Shown here in pieces: positions 18,538 to 28,633 of a stretch of DNA of 64,000 nucleotides (positions are counted from its first letter, which is position 1; the number at the start of each line of letters is the position of its first letter). The stretch is taken from positions 704,492 to 768,491 of the forward strand of contig JADJIS010000001.1 of NCBI GenBank assembly GCA_016706865.1. The letters run 5' to 3'. Made by a program: the position numbers and the translations under genes. This DNA is from Bacteroidota bacterium (GTDB taxonomy: Bacteria; Bacteroidota; Bacteroidia; Chitinophagales; BACL12). The notes beneath the pieces were generated by a model, which had not been told where the DNA came from, ran no database searches, and saw nothing but the letters and a program-made list of their open reading frames with translations.

Positions 18538-20371
18538 TCAATTTGGAAATGCTTTTAAGAAGTTAATTATTACTTTCATCAATAGTAAAATTGGAATTAA
18601 TTCACTGATGCACACATCAGTGAATTTTGTTCCCTTATAAATGTCTTGAATAACGATTTTGATGTCATCACCCGCCGATAATTTTATAGACGGTTGAATT
18701 GAAATTATTTGTTTTTCAGAAAAACGATTTGTTAGTGTTGCCATTTTTATAATTTTTTCCCTTGTGGTAAATATTTAAATTTTTGACAGAGCTATTTTGA
18801 ATAAATGTTTCCATATTTTTACAATAACCATTAATTATTTGTAAACCACTTAATTCCACACTTTGATAAGTTTGGATTTTATAATACGGAAATTTTAATT
18901 CAATATATTGATTTATTCCAAATCCTTTTATCCCTTCACTCCATGCAGTACCGATATTTTTGTCAAATAAATTTTGGACAATATAACTCTTCCCATTTTG
19001 CTCCGGCAGTGCAGAGGAGGCGCTATATAAACACAAATCTGGGGTGATAATTTCTGCTTGAGTAGAAACCCCTTTTTTACTTTTTGTCAAAAAATTAAAC
19101 TGGATGATGTTAGTCAAAAAAAGTATTAAAATTGTTGCAACAGCAACCACAGGTATTGAAATGAATAAGATTCTTTTGAAACGTGATGATACTCGTGGCT
19201 TACTAATACTTTTTTTATCTAATATTATAGTTTCAGGGTTTAAAGATATTTTATTTTCAGGTATCTCATCAATTATCTTTGCCAATTGAATATTTGACTG
19301 TAATTTAACCTCTTCAATATTAGTGTTAACAAGCTTCAATTTTATACTTTTCCTCGTTAAAATTAACCATACTCCTATTGGAATAATTAGAAATGGGTTA
19401 ATAAGAGACGCAAAACATAAAAAATACGTATGTCGTCGACTTAAAAATGGTTTATAAAATTCATGAATTGTTAATAATAGCAGGCTAAAAAACGGTACGG
19501 TTCCGCATATAAAATATATAAGTAATCCTAATATATCTTCCGTATCTTCATTTGAATCAATGCTCAAAAGACCCTTACATACAATAACCAGATAAAAAGT
19601 AGACGCAAGAAGGTTAAGGATAATTGGTGTACGCGCACTTTTAAAAAATGTGATTAATTTGTCTTTAATTTGGGGGGAATCTTTAAAAAATGTCGTAATG
19701 TATTGTCGGTCAATATTGGCAACCAGCCATAAGGCGCCAATACAAGAAATATAAAAACCAATTGTTAAGTAATCAACTGGATTAATATCTATGAAACCAT
19801 CAGAATTTTTAGATCCGGATGATGATAAAATAATTAATAATGCAATTAAAATTAATAATGGTATAAAAAGAATAAGGTTAAATAGAACCGCAGTTAAAAT
19901 CTTCCTAAAATATTGATCATAAATGATAATTGAACATATTATGGGAATTAGATATAATATGATTATCCAACTACTGTCAAATTCATTTCCATATTTAATG
20001 ACTTCGAATCCTGAAAAACTTCCAAATATGGGAACTTTAATCCATGGCAAAATAAAACCAATTATGCAAATTAATGCAGCAATTCCAGATTTTGATTTAG
20101 AGTTAATAATTTGCTTGATCTGTGTCGAAATAATAGTTTCTGTCGGCTTAGAAGTAGTAATTGGTGAAGGTATTATTTGCTTTCCTTTAAAAAGTGGAGG
20201 CGAAGTTGATACAATCAACACACTTAATTCTTGAATTTTATCAGCCGTTGTCCATTCCGATAGCCCTTCAAACCAAATAGGTGTATCGCTTGTAATTTCT
20301 TTAGTTTTTAAGCTCCTCAAAGTAAAAGGACCTTCTTGCTCTGTTCCATTGTGTAAATAATATTTTTTCAT
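18538..20371 (-). CDS. GYF domain, membrane region, NADase-type glycan-binding-like domain; frame broken near 18745
   Basis: N-terminal GYF_2-type module at 1-50 (YYLHNGTEQEGPFTLRSL ... IWFEGLSEWTTADKI), then about eight membrane segments (95-345), a second basic linker and single membrane helix near 395-415, and an extracytoplasmic C-terminus. That domain has SASSALPEQNG, NLFDKNIGTAWSEG, GINQYIEL and, in the next frame, DIYKGTKFTDVCISEL. This pattern matches discoidin-like domains found next to bacterial NADases, with the terminal cysteine segment required for a complete fold. The first frame ends at 18716; removing one A near 18745 joins the second and gives about 610 residues. It may sense a ligand outside and signal through the GYF part. 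Confidence 0.65.
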
Positions 20372-20799
20372 TTGTGTGTGTTTAGTTCATTGAAAATAAT
20401 TATGGAATTCAGCTTCTTATATGTTTTAGTTGCATTATTTTATACCTTATTTTTATATTGTAATTTCGCATTTAATTTATCTTTTGTTCATTTGATTTGA
20501 CATTGTTATTTAAGTTGTTCTTTAAAACTTGAATAGTTGCCATTTTGTGATTTGCTCACACCAAAATGTAAAATAAACTCAATAACAATAATTCTCATTC
20601 AAAACTTCAAAACAAATTGAAACCATAATATTGTTTCAAAATTTCAAACTTAGAGACTTTTTTTGTTAAATATACCTCAATCAATGATTAGCATTGTTAA
20701 AACTGTAAAAGCAAAAATTACTACTAACAAAAGACGTTTTGAAAATATTGGATGATTGTTTATATTTTTTTGCTTATATTATTTATATGCTTTTCATGT
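20372..20799. other. 428-base gap without gene
   Basis: AT-rich stretch between the 3' end of the Ter-type cluster and the GYF gene. No ORF with coding character, no RNA gene or clear terminator seen. It marks the end of the minus-strand cluster that begins near 41543. Confidence 0.6.
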
Positions 20800-22324
20800 T
20801 TAATTGTTTGCTATTGTAACTATGGCAACTCTGCCTCCATTTTCTTTTGAAAATAAAAGTTTCTTACCGTTTGTAATTTCTACCATTGAGCCAATTGGAA
20901 TTTGTTTGTCTTCGGTAACATCCTTTAATGATGATAGTTTTTGATTTACAAATACCCATTTATTATTATGAAATGCAAAATAGCCATCACTAATTTTTTC
21001 CTTGTCAGTTAATTTTTCATTTCTAACTATATTTCTGTTTGAATGCCATTGATGTAAAGTAGCATTGTTATAAACTACAATTCTTTGATTTTCTGGTTTC
21101 CAAACATTTGGTTTAAATTGATAAAAGAAATCTAAAACTGGAATTGTATTATTGTATTTTGTATTGCAAAATGGGCATTTTGTATTATTGGTATTGTTGA
21201 AAACAAACCATTTTTGCTCACATTTGTTTGTTACTACATTCTAATTTTAAATCATTCGTTTTTATCAATGCTTGCTCCCAAGCATCAGCTGTTGGTCTGT
21301 CGTTTGGATTGTGTAAACCTTTAATAAATGCTTGGTCAAAAAGTTCTTTTAAATAAGGACCTGTTATTGTGTAAGGTGTTTTTGATAAATCTGTCCAAGG
21401 TTTAAATTTCTCTAAATTGTCACCATATTCTCTTTTGAAATTTCTGTTTTTGCTATCTGTTGGATGCTCAACAAAAAGTGCTTTGGAACCCATTAAGAAA
21501 TTTTCTTCTTCAATTTCTTCAATTTGTCCAAAATAATTTCCACCTCTCAAAGGGTGTCTGTATAAAAGATACATATAAATTAACACTGCCAGGGCGTGCA
21601 AATCAGTTAGTCTCTTGGCAAGTTTTCTTGTTTGGTCCGTTTTATTTAAATGTTTGGTTGATAATACTTCCGGCGCAATAAAATCGGATGTACCTATTAC
21701 TTCAGGTGGATATTTACCAGGTACTACTAATCCGTCAATGTCTATAATGTTAGCAGCTGAACCACTTGTTGGGTCAATTAACACATTATTATATGAAAGA
21801 TCTGAATGTGCTAAACCGGCACTATGCAATCGTTTTACACCTCTGGCAATATTTACACAAACTTGAAAATAACTTAACCAATTTCCCAACTCTGAATTAT
21901 CTAATTTTGTTTTTGAATTTGTTGCTCTAAATTTTGCACTCGCAAACCACTTTCCATTTTTTTCCTTTCCTTTTAAAATGTCGTTACTAGCATATCCTTG
22001 TTTAAAGAAAAAACGTTTGTCATATGCAGGTACAATAATCCCAGTTAGACCATCTTTTTCAACAACATCATAAGGCCAAGAATAAACCTTTTTCCAATAA
22101 TGACCATTCTCTACATTGAAAATACTATCTTTTTTAATAGTTGCAATTGAAACAACTCTTTCCTTTTGATTGAAGTCTAATTTTGTTCGAAAAAAAGCAA
22201 CTACATAGGATTTATCAGGACTGAAATAAACATCTTTCATTCCTCCACGCATAGGCTCTCCATTATCTACATATTGGTAGGTTTTGGTATTGTCTAAAAT
22301 AGATTTTAGTGTAATAGTTTGCAT
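20800..22324 (-). CDS. Ser/Thr protein kinase with zinc ribbon and C-terminal beta-domain; frame broken near 21225
   Basis: Divergent protein kinase: glycine loop GGMKDVYF near 27-34, catalytic AHSDLSYNN near 172-180 (HSD for HRD), metal-binding DIDG near 195-198 (for DFG) and IAPEVL near 216-221. After residue ~360 the frame stops at 21218; removing one base near 21225 continues with CEQKWFVF ... KCPFC (zinc ribbon with the preceding LECS) and a beta-rich tail (YNNATLHQWHSNR ... GGRVAIVTIAN) that could be FHA-like. It is the last gene of the cluster, 10 bases after the PP2C gene. Kinase, PP2C and TerY-like vWA gene together match the TerY-P triad known from Ter systems; the kinase probably phosphorylates cluster proteins. 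Confidence 0.8.
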
Positions 22325-22334
22325 ATAATATCGT

Positions 22335-23786
22335 TTAAAAAACTATTGCTAAAGTTCTATCATCGTGGTTTCCTGCACTCCAAAAGTCCATCCATTTTGA
22401 TAATTGATTTGCAATTTCGCTGTTATCTTTATTAAGTTCTACTTTAATATTTTCATCATTTTTTCCATCTAAATCTTCTAAAAACTCAATCCATTTTTCG
22501 TGTTTTTCAAGATTGGCTTCTACTACAAATTTTGCGTCATAAATTCCGTCTGTCATTAAAAATAGATAAGAGAAATCCTCAATTATTTTCAAGTTATAAC
22601 GAGTGCTTACTGGTCTTTCTTCACTTACAAAAATATCAGGTTGTGTAATAAATCTTGTCCCTCCACCATATTCGCCAACATCTAACCAATTTAATAAAGT
22701 AGTTTCTGTTTTGTCAATATTCATTACGGCAATAGGGCAGTCGCCAACTCCAAAACTTTGAATTAAATAACCAAATTCATATTTTTTTAAACAAAGTAAA
22801 AATTAATGTAGAATGTAAATATTCTACATTGGTTTTTGCTTTTGGATTATTAAAAAGCTCTGGGTTTGTTATAAAAGTTTGCTCGGCAAACTCTTTTAAT
22901 TTATTATGAACATAAACACTCGCTTTGTATAAATTCTGTTTTGACAAAATTTGTATTTCCTTTAATTTTTCTTCTGTTTTGTTTGGCTGTATTCAGAAAT
23001 TTTATTTTCAAATTCTTTCATTTTCTCAATGTCTGCAACTTGTTCAAAATATTCTACAACAGCACCACAAGCTATTTTTGAGCCAACTCTTGCAAGGAAG
23101 GCACTACCTGCACCATCACTAAGAGCAACTAATGACCATTGAGTTTTTTCAAAGTATTTAAAAGCAAAATCATCATCTCTTGAAGTACCTACATTAGCAT
23201 GACTTCTTCCTCGTTTAGAAGAAACTACAATATTTTTTTCTCCAATTTTATCAAAAACATTAATGTCATCAGGTTTTGAAAAAAGTAATTGTTGATTACT
23301 TGGTAATAATTTCCACAAGCTTTTTGGGTCAGGATTAATTACCAATGAAATTAATTTTTCATTTAATGGTGCTGTTTCGTCTTCGCCTTTGATTTTGTAC
23401 AAAAGTTTAAATTTCACATCACCACTTTTAGATGGTATACCTTCAATAGTATCTGTTACTTTATTGAAACTTAAACCTAAATCTTCTAATCCTTCAAATT
23501 TTTCATCAATTAAATCAGTTAAATTGAGTGCTACAAAATCTATTTTTGCTGAATAAGGTATTAATTCTTTTGCGTTTGGTATTACAATATGTTGCGTTTG
23601 AATGTCAGCAATTCTATTTTTTATATTCCAATTTATCATAATTTTTTCTTGATTTTCAAAGATACTTTTAACTAATTCAGCATTAGTTGGATTATTTGCA
23701 AATTCATCCAATAATAAATTTCTGTTTGTATTGATTTCAATACTTTTTCCTTTCAGTAAATTTTGTATGTATGCTTTTACTTCCAT
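22335..23786 (-). CDS. PP2C-type protein phosphatase; two frame breaks
   Basis: Residues 1-165 form an N-terminal region with an Ig-like strand pattern (GLSFNKVTDTIEGIPS). The PP2C domain follows: RDDDF near 203, VALSDGAGSAFLARVGS near 220-236, then LFLMTDGIYDAKF and a final GNHDDRTLAIVF carrying the metal-binding Asp pairs. The frame is interrupted twice: A4 at 22977-22980 (one A missing) and A7 at 22792-22798 (one A too many). Repairing both gives about 483 residues with all PP2C motifs. It would reverse the neighbouring kinase. Five bases separate it from the vWA gene upstream. Confidence 0.82.
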
Positions 23787-23790
23787 AGTT

Positions 23791-24831
23791 TTATCCTTGT
23801 GTTCGGTTTACATCAAATCCACCTTCTCCTGTACCATAAGAACCTTGATTGCCACACCAAGGGCAAATACTTGTTTCTTCGTTTCCTATACAATGCAATT
23901 TTCCACAAGCACAAGCAGCAAATGCAAATTGATTGCCACAACAAGGGCAAGTAGGTGCACCTAACAACTCTTCCGTATTAATTTTTTGATTTGTTACATT
24001 TTCATCTGATAATTCAAAATACATATTATCTACTTGAAACGCTCCCACTAATCTATATTCGGATGCTATATCTCCTGTATTGTCTAATGAAATATAACGT
24101 TTATATTTCATTAAATATGGTCGTTTTGTGTTTTGGCATTTTGCAGATAATACAACAAAATTATTATCCACAAAATCGGTTTTTCGATTTTTAGATAAGT
24201 CAATTTTTGAAAGTGTATTTTCATCTAAATTTGCTAATTCAAAACCTGTTTTATTGTTTTCTACACTTTCACTACTTGTTTTAATGGAATCAGTAACCCA
24301 CTTGAAAAATTGTTTGTAAGCGTTTGTATCTGTGTTTTTAAAGTGCAAAACATTTTCTGTTAGTTCACTTAATTGCTGTGTGTCTGTTTCGCTTCCAAAA
24401 GAAATAGCAACTAAATTGGCTGTTCTTGCCCAATTTTGTTTCCATTCTGATATTGCATTTTTTGTATTGTCGGTTGGCACACCATCTGTAAATAAAAATA
24501 CTATTGGTTTCCAATCGCCTTTTACTTCTTGGGTTGTCTTTACCGTGTTTTTTCTTAATTCAAACATCAAATGTCCTAAACCTTTACTCAAAGAAGTAGC
24601 ACTACCAATTGGAAATTTTGGGGGATAAAAACTTATCAATTCTTGCAATGGCACAAGTGTTTTTGCTTGACCTGCAAAAACTATAATTGAAACCCAAACT
24701 GTTTCTATTGCTGTTGGGTCTGTTTTTAAGGTTTTTATAATTGTTGCCAAACCTTCTTCTACTTGCTGGATTGGGTCGCCAACCATAGATTCAGAAACAT
24801 CAATTAAAAAATATATTGGTAATCTTCTCAT
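23791..24831 (-). CDS. TerY-like vWA protein with C-terminal zinc ribbons
   Basis: 346 residues. vWA domain at 1-200 with MIDAS DVSES near 11-15 (LIDVSESMVGDPI) and FLFTDGVPTD near 113. The C-terminal 50 residues hold cysteine pairs CPCC, CAC, C and CPWC, a two-part zinc ribbon. In Ter systems this vWA plus zinc-binding protein acts with a PP2C phosphatase and kinase; here all three are consecutive (24831 to 20800). Likely a metal-dependent adaptor that brings substrates to the kinase/phosphatase. Confidence 0.85.
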   Translation of the reverse strand: MRRLPIYFLIDVSESMVGDPIQQVEEGLATIIKTLKTDPTAIETVWVSIIVFAGQAKTLVPLQELISFYPPKFPIGSATSLSKGLGHLMFELRKNTVKTTQEVKGDWKPIVFLFTDGVPTDNTKNAISEWKQNWARTANLVAISFGSETDTQQLSELTENVLHFKNTDTNAYKQFFKWVTDSIKTSSESVENNKTGFELANLDENTLSKIDLSKNRKTDFVDNNFVVLSAKCQNTKRPYLMKYKRYISLDNTGDIASEYRLVGAFQVDNMYFELSDENVTNQKINTEELLGAPTCPCCGNQFAFAACACGKLHCIGNEETSICPWCGNQGSYGTGEGGFDVNRTQG

Positions 24832-24909
24832 AAATTCCCTTTAATAATATTTAAATAAAGTTGTAAGTTTTCAATATCGTAACAACATAAAACAACCTTT
24901 TTTGGATAT

Positions 24910-25335
24910 TCATTTTCCTTTAAAATTACTAATAACCTCAAATGAATATTTTGAAGCTAAATCTTTTGGAAAGCCATAGGCTCCTGTTGAAATGTTTGGA
25001 AATACCAGTGTTTCATACTTTTCTTGGTTTGCAATTTTTAAAGAATTTAAATAGCAATTTTTTAAATCTTGTATTTCTTCTTCGCTTTTAAATAAAAATC
25101 TTGGACCAACTGTGTGAATTATAAACTTAGAAGGCAAATTAAAAGCTGGACTTAATTTAGACTCTCCAACTTTACAGCCCCCAAGTGTTTTACAAAACTC
25201 TTTTAATTCTGAACCTGCTGCTTTATGAATTGCACCATCAACACCACCACCTCCCAATAGGGAATTACGAGCTGCATTAACAATGCAATCCGCTTTATAT
25301 TCTGTAATATCTCCAAAGTGTAATTCTAATCTCAA
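24910..25335 (-). CDS. Macro-domain protein (ADP-ribose-binding/deacylating)
   Basis: 141 residues, a complete macro domain: VNAARNSLLGGGGVDGAIH near 19-37, CKTLGGCKVGE near 48-58, IHTVGPRF near 75-82 and PNISTGAYGFP near 112-122. This is the MacroD-like subfamily that removes ADP-ribose from proteins or processes O-acetyl-ADP-ribose; the usual NAAN is NAAR here. The only available start is TTG, directly after the stop of the upstream small gene. Within a Ter cluster it suggests NAD-derived metabolite signalling. Confidence 0.85.
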   Translation of the reverse strand: MRLELHFGDITEYKADCIVNAARNSLLGGGGVDGAIHKAAGSELKEFCKTLGGCKVGESKLSPAFNLPSKFIIHTVGPRFLFKSEEEIQDLKNCYLNSLKIANQEKYETLVFPNISTGAYGFPKDLASKYSFEVISNFKGK

Positions 25336-25583
25336 TTATCTAATGTTTAGCAGTATTAATAGTAAAATCAATAAAATTATTTGCGTAAAATCAACTGACA
25401 AGCCTTGTCCAACTTGAATAGGTTTTATAAATTTTTTAAGAAAATTAATACAGGTGTAAAAATGCTATTGAAAAAATTAAAAATGCCTTTGTATTGATTA
25501 TTCAGTTTGTCTTTATAGGGCAGTAGTTTAGAGTATAGAAATAATCCTATAATAAACACATTTATTATTATTGGTAAAATCAT
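25336..25583 (-). CDS. YggT-like small membrane protein, frame broken at 25432-25437
   Basis: A hidden gene of 82 residues after adding one A to A6 (25432-25437): two membrane segments (PIIINVFIIGLFLYSKLL and FTQIILLILLLILLNI) around FNSIFTPVLIFLKKFIKPIQ and SVDFTQ. This arrangement is that of YggT family proteins. It starts two bases after the upstream vWA stop and ends where the macro gene begins, so it is an operon member. Confidence 0.55.
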
Positions 25584-25585
25584 TC

Positions 25586-26218
25586 TTATAATACTTGTAC
25601 TACTTCTTGAGGTGGTGGTGGCAAAGTCACAGAATCAGTGGTTCCCATACTTTTATGTCCTTGTTCAATTGTATCAGAAACCCATTTAAAAAACTGTTTT
25701 AATGTTGAAGTGTCAGCTGTTGCTAAATGCACTACATTATCAGTAAGTTCTTTTAACTTTGAATCATCCGCCAACCTACCAACTGCGCAACCTACGATAA
25801 CTCCAAAATTCAACGCCTTTATTTTGGGTATCATTTCGTTGTATAACATAGTATCAGAAGGCTTGCCGTCTGTAATTAAAAAAAGCAAAGGTTTCCAATC
25901 ACCTTTTTGTTTTGCGTTTCCTTTTCGAATGTCTGTACCTGCTTTTGCATGCAATAATTCCAACGCTTTACCTGTGAAAGTTGCACCAATAGGATCCGTT
26001 ATTTCAGGCAACTGAAATGACGGCAATTCTGTTAATGGCACTAATTCAGTAACACTTGAGTTAAATGTAATTATGCTAATCCAAAGTGTTTCTGATGCTT
26101 GAGGATCGGAACGCAAAGAATGTATCATTCCGCTTAAAGCATTATTTAATGCCTGAATTGGTTCGCCATTCATTGAACCCGAGGTGTCCAATAAAAAGTA
26201 AACAGGTAGCCTTCGCAT
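25586..26218 (-). CDS. TerY-like vWA protein
   Basis: 210 residues, a single vWA domain with intact MIDAS DTSGS near 11-15 (LLDTSGSMNGEPI), Thr in GATFTGKAL near 78 and LITDGKPSD near 112. C-terminal extension is Pro-rich (LPPPPQEVVQ). Very similar throughout to the vWA gene at 26218-26856; the stop and start overlap at 26218, indicating tandem duplication and coupling. vWA proteins bind metal and partner proteins; no enzyme activity expected. Confidence 0.85.
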   Translation of the reverse strand: MRRLPVYFLLDTSGSMNGEPIQALNNALSGMIHSLRSDPQASETLWISIITFNSSVTELVPLTELPSFQLPEITDPIGATFTGKALELLHAKAGTDIRKGNAKQKGDWKPLLFLITDGKPSDTMLYNEMIPKIKALNFGVIVGCAVGRLADDSKLKELTDNVVHLATADTSTLKQFFKWVSDTIEQGHKSMGTTDSVTLPPPPQEVVQVL

Positions 26219-26856
26219 TATACAACTATATTTAGTTCAGATGGAGGTGGTGGTAATTCATTCAATCCTATAACTTCTTTTCCACTATCTTCTACTTTTG
26301 TTGATGAAACTCCAATTGATGCAGTTACCCAAGCAAAGAATTTAGCTATACTTTGGCTGTCTGCAGTTGCCAATTCCACTACATTATCTGTAATTTGTTT
26401 TAATACACTCGAATCAGCACCACTTCCTGCTGCACAAGCAACAACAATTCCTGTTTTTCTTTTTTTGAATTCAACAAGACCATTCTGCCAACTATCAGTC
26501 GGAACACCATCTGTCATTATAAAAACCAAAGGTTTCCAATCGCCTTTTGTTTCAGGTGTTGTTTTTGTAACTTCATTGTCAATGCAATTGCTTAACAACT
26601 TCAAACCTTCACCTAACGCAGTAGTTCCTGTTGCTTGAATATCTTTCATTTGGAATGAACCCAAATCTGTTAAAGGGATTATTTGATTTGCAACACTATC
26701 AAAAGTAATTACAGAAATATAAGCTGTTTCTTGAGCTTGTGGGTTTCCTCGCAAAGAACTAATCATAATTTGCACACCATTCTTAACTGCTTCAATTGGT
26801 TCGCCCCCCATTGAGCCTGATGTGTCTAACAATAAATATACTGGTAATCTTCGCAT
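26218..26856 (-). CDS. TerY-like vWA protein
   Basis: 212 residues with MIDAS DTSGS near 11-15 (LLDTSGSMGGEPI), GTTALGEGL near 76-84 and IMTDGVPTD near 112. Ends with LPPPPSELNIVV, like the adjacent paralogue. Follows the TerD gene at 26871 by 14 bases. TerD-TerY adjacency is typical of Ter operons, where the two are thought to interact. Confidence 0.85.
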   Translation of the reverse strand: MRRLPVYLLLDTSGSMGGEPIEAVKNGVQIMISSLRGNPQAQETAYISVITFDSVANQIIPLTDLGSFQMKDIQATGTTALGEGLKLLSNCIDNEVTKTTPETKGDWKPLVFIMTDGVPTDSWQNGLVEFKKRKTGIVVACAAGSGADSSVLKQITDNVVELATADSQSIAKFFAWVTASIGVSSTKVEDSGKEVIGLNELPPPPSELNIVV

Positions 26857-26870
26857 CTTATTTATAATTT

Positions 26871-27551
26871 TTAGATAGTGTATTTTTTAAGAATATCTAC
26901 AAAATTGTCTGTGTCGTGTGGTTCTCCAATGGCTCTAAATTTCCAATCGCCATTGTGTCTATAAACTTCAGAAAATATCATTGAACACTTTCCACTTAGA
27001 GTAGCATCGCCTGACAAACTATATTTTGTAATTTCTTTACCTTTTGCATCTACTGCTCTGATAAAAGCATTGTCAACCATACTGAAATGCTGGTTGTTTT
27101 TCCTGCCTTGATAAATAGTAACCAAAAAAAGTATTTTTTGATATTTTTGGTCTAATGAATCCAACTTCACAATAATTTGTTCATCGTCTCCATCGCCTGC
27201 ACCTGTTCGGTTGTCGCCTGTTAGCCAAATATGACCTGATGGGTGTTTTAGAGAATTAAAGAAAATTACATCGCCTTCAAAAAGTCCAATGCTTTGTCCG
27301 TTAGTTGCTTGTTTGGTTCGTCCAAGGTTTGCTACTTTTCCATTTGAATCTAACAAAAATGCAATTGCATCTAGGTCGTATTCCTCCTCTTTATTTCCAC
27401 CAAATAGTTTTCCGAATAAACCACTTTCTTTTTGGCGAACATCCCAACCTAGACCAATTGTTACTCGTGAAAGATCGTAAACATTTTCGCCTTTTGAATT
27501 TTTGCGTAAGTCAATAGTTTGACCTTTTGATAAGTTTATTACTTCTTGCAT
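26871..27551 (-). CDS. TerD family protein
   Basis: 226 residues. N-terminal VINLSKGQTIDL, then VTIGLGWDVR near 32, DAIAFLLDSNGK near 63, acidic GDGDDEQIIVKLD near 122 and IRAVD/ITKYSL later: the standard TerD beta-sandwich with a paired Asp calcium site. An insert with LFGKLFGGNKEEEYDLD follows the first strand. TerD proteins bind Ca2+ and work with TerC and TerY at the inner membrane in resistance to tellurite, phage or oxidative stress. Ten bases from the next TerD gene. Confidence 0.88.
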   Translation of the reverse strand: MQEVINLSKGQTIDLRKNSKGENVYDLSRVTIGLGWDVRQKESGLFGKLFGGNKEEEYDLDAIAFLLDSNGKVANLGRTKQATNGQSIGLFEGDVIFFNSLKHPSGHIWLTGDNRTGAGDGDDEQIIVKLDSLDQKYQKILFLVTIYQGRKNNQHFSMVDNAFIRAVDAKGKEITKYSLSGDATLSGKCSMIFSEVYRHNGDWKFRAIGEPHDTDNFVDILKKYTI

Positions 27552-27560
27552 ATTTTGAAT

Positions 27561-28142
27561 TTATTTGTTAATTGTACCTGAAAAATACTTACTTAAAAAG
27601 AAAGCCAAATCTTCTTTGTATCCAACGCCTGAGGCATCAAATTTCCATTCATTATTTCTTTTGTATAATCTTCCAAATTCTATTCCTGTTTCAATGGAGA
27701 AATCTTCGCCTAACTCATATTTCATGACTTCTTTTCCTGTATTATTGTCAATAAGTCGAATATAAGAATCTCTAACTTGTCCAAAGTTTTGTTTTTTGTC
27801 TGCCGCTCTATCTATGGTTACAATAAATAAAATTTCTTGAATACTTGGGGTAATTTTTGTTAAGTCAATAATAATCGATTCGTCATCGTCTCCATCACTT
27901 GAAGTGCCATCTGGGTCGTCTCCAGTATGAGTTACTGAATTTTCAGGCGAAGTTAAATTACCATAAAAAACAAAGTAGTCCTTGTTTGGCATTTTTCTTT
28001 TTTCGTCAATCATAATTGCTGAAACATCTAAATCAAATGTTCCACCTGTTCCTTCATTGGGTTCCCAACCTAAACCAACGGTTATGTTTGTAAAACCAAT
28101 TGCGACTTTGTCGCCTTTTCTTAAATTAATTACTTCTGCCAT
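27561..28142 (-). CDS. terD: TerD family protein
   Basis: 193 residues, the most canonical TerD of the window: EVINLRKGDKVAI, VGLGWEPN, FDLDVSAIMIDEKRK, VFYGNL, HTGDDPDG, SDGDDDESIIIDLTK (Ca-binding acidic loop near 90-100), FVRDSYIRLI-like VRDSYIRLIDN and a closing FGRLYKRNNEWKF. Length equals the family norm. Next upstream is a 490-base non-coding stretch, so a promoter or processing site may precede it. Confidence 0.9.
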   Translation of the reverse strand: MAEVINLRKGDKVAIGFTNITVGLGWEPNEGTGGTFDLDVSAIMIDEKRKMPNKDYFVFYGNLTSPENSVTHTGDDPDGTSSDGDDDESIIIDLTKITPSIQEILFIVTIDRAADKKQNFGQVRDSYIRLIDNNTGKEVMKYELGEDFSIETGIEFGRLYKRNNEWKFDASGVGYKEDLAFFLSKYFSGTINK

Positions 28143-28500
28143 ATTGTTTATTTTAATATTTAGCTGTCAAATTTAATCTATATATTTTATTTTTTGTAGT
28201 CCACTGGTCAAAGTTTACTAAAGGTGGATAATTTGTGGGCTTTGGTGCGACGGGGTAAAATTAAATGCGGTGCAAAAGATTTGGCTTTAAACTTTGGCAT
28301 GCGCATTTTATAATTCAAAGGAAGCGTTGGCTTTGTTCTCCAATTTTGTCGGTCTTTAGGTAGTGTTCAATGCTTGTTAGGTGTTTTCTAGGGTTGCTGA
28401 TAACTTCGGATTGTAAAAAAAACTACTCCACAATTACCGCCTCTCCCCAAAATTATCAAATAATTTAAAAAGTAAGTAATCCTTTTCTATAAACTACCAC
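28143..28500. other. Gap without intact gene
   Basis: Follows the TerD start on its upstream side. No ORF with coding character. It could hold a promoter for the downstream half of the Ter cluster but no TAnnTTTG box with a good TTG partner was found. Confidence 0.5.
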
Positions 28501-28633
28501 AATGGATTTCATCACTCCTCAAAATCCCACCCCTCTATAACGCTTACCAGCCGGAAGACAAAAATACAAGCAACACTCCTGTTCGAATTGTGGAAGCGTT
28601 TGTGATCAATTAAGAACTGGATCAATTTGAAAT
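28501..28633 (+). pseudogene. Possible transposase N-terminal relic
   Basis: In broken frames the plus strand reads MDFITPQNP, then after a shift NTPVRIVEAFV ... ELDQFEI. The pattern (MxFI, NxPVRVxxAFVxxLDL) resembles the N-terminus of IS1182-type transposases. Stops and frame changes are frequent and nothing of the catalytic domain follows, since the TerC gene begins at 28634 on the other strand. Tentative. Confidence 0.4.

Noticed and set aside
20372..20799. Small RNA or riboswitch in the gap
   Set aside because: No recognisable structure or conserved motif seen by eye; AT-rich sequence only.
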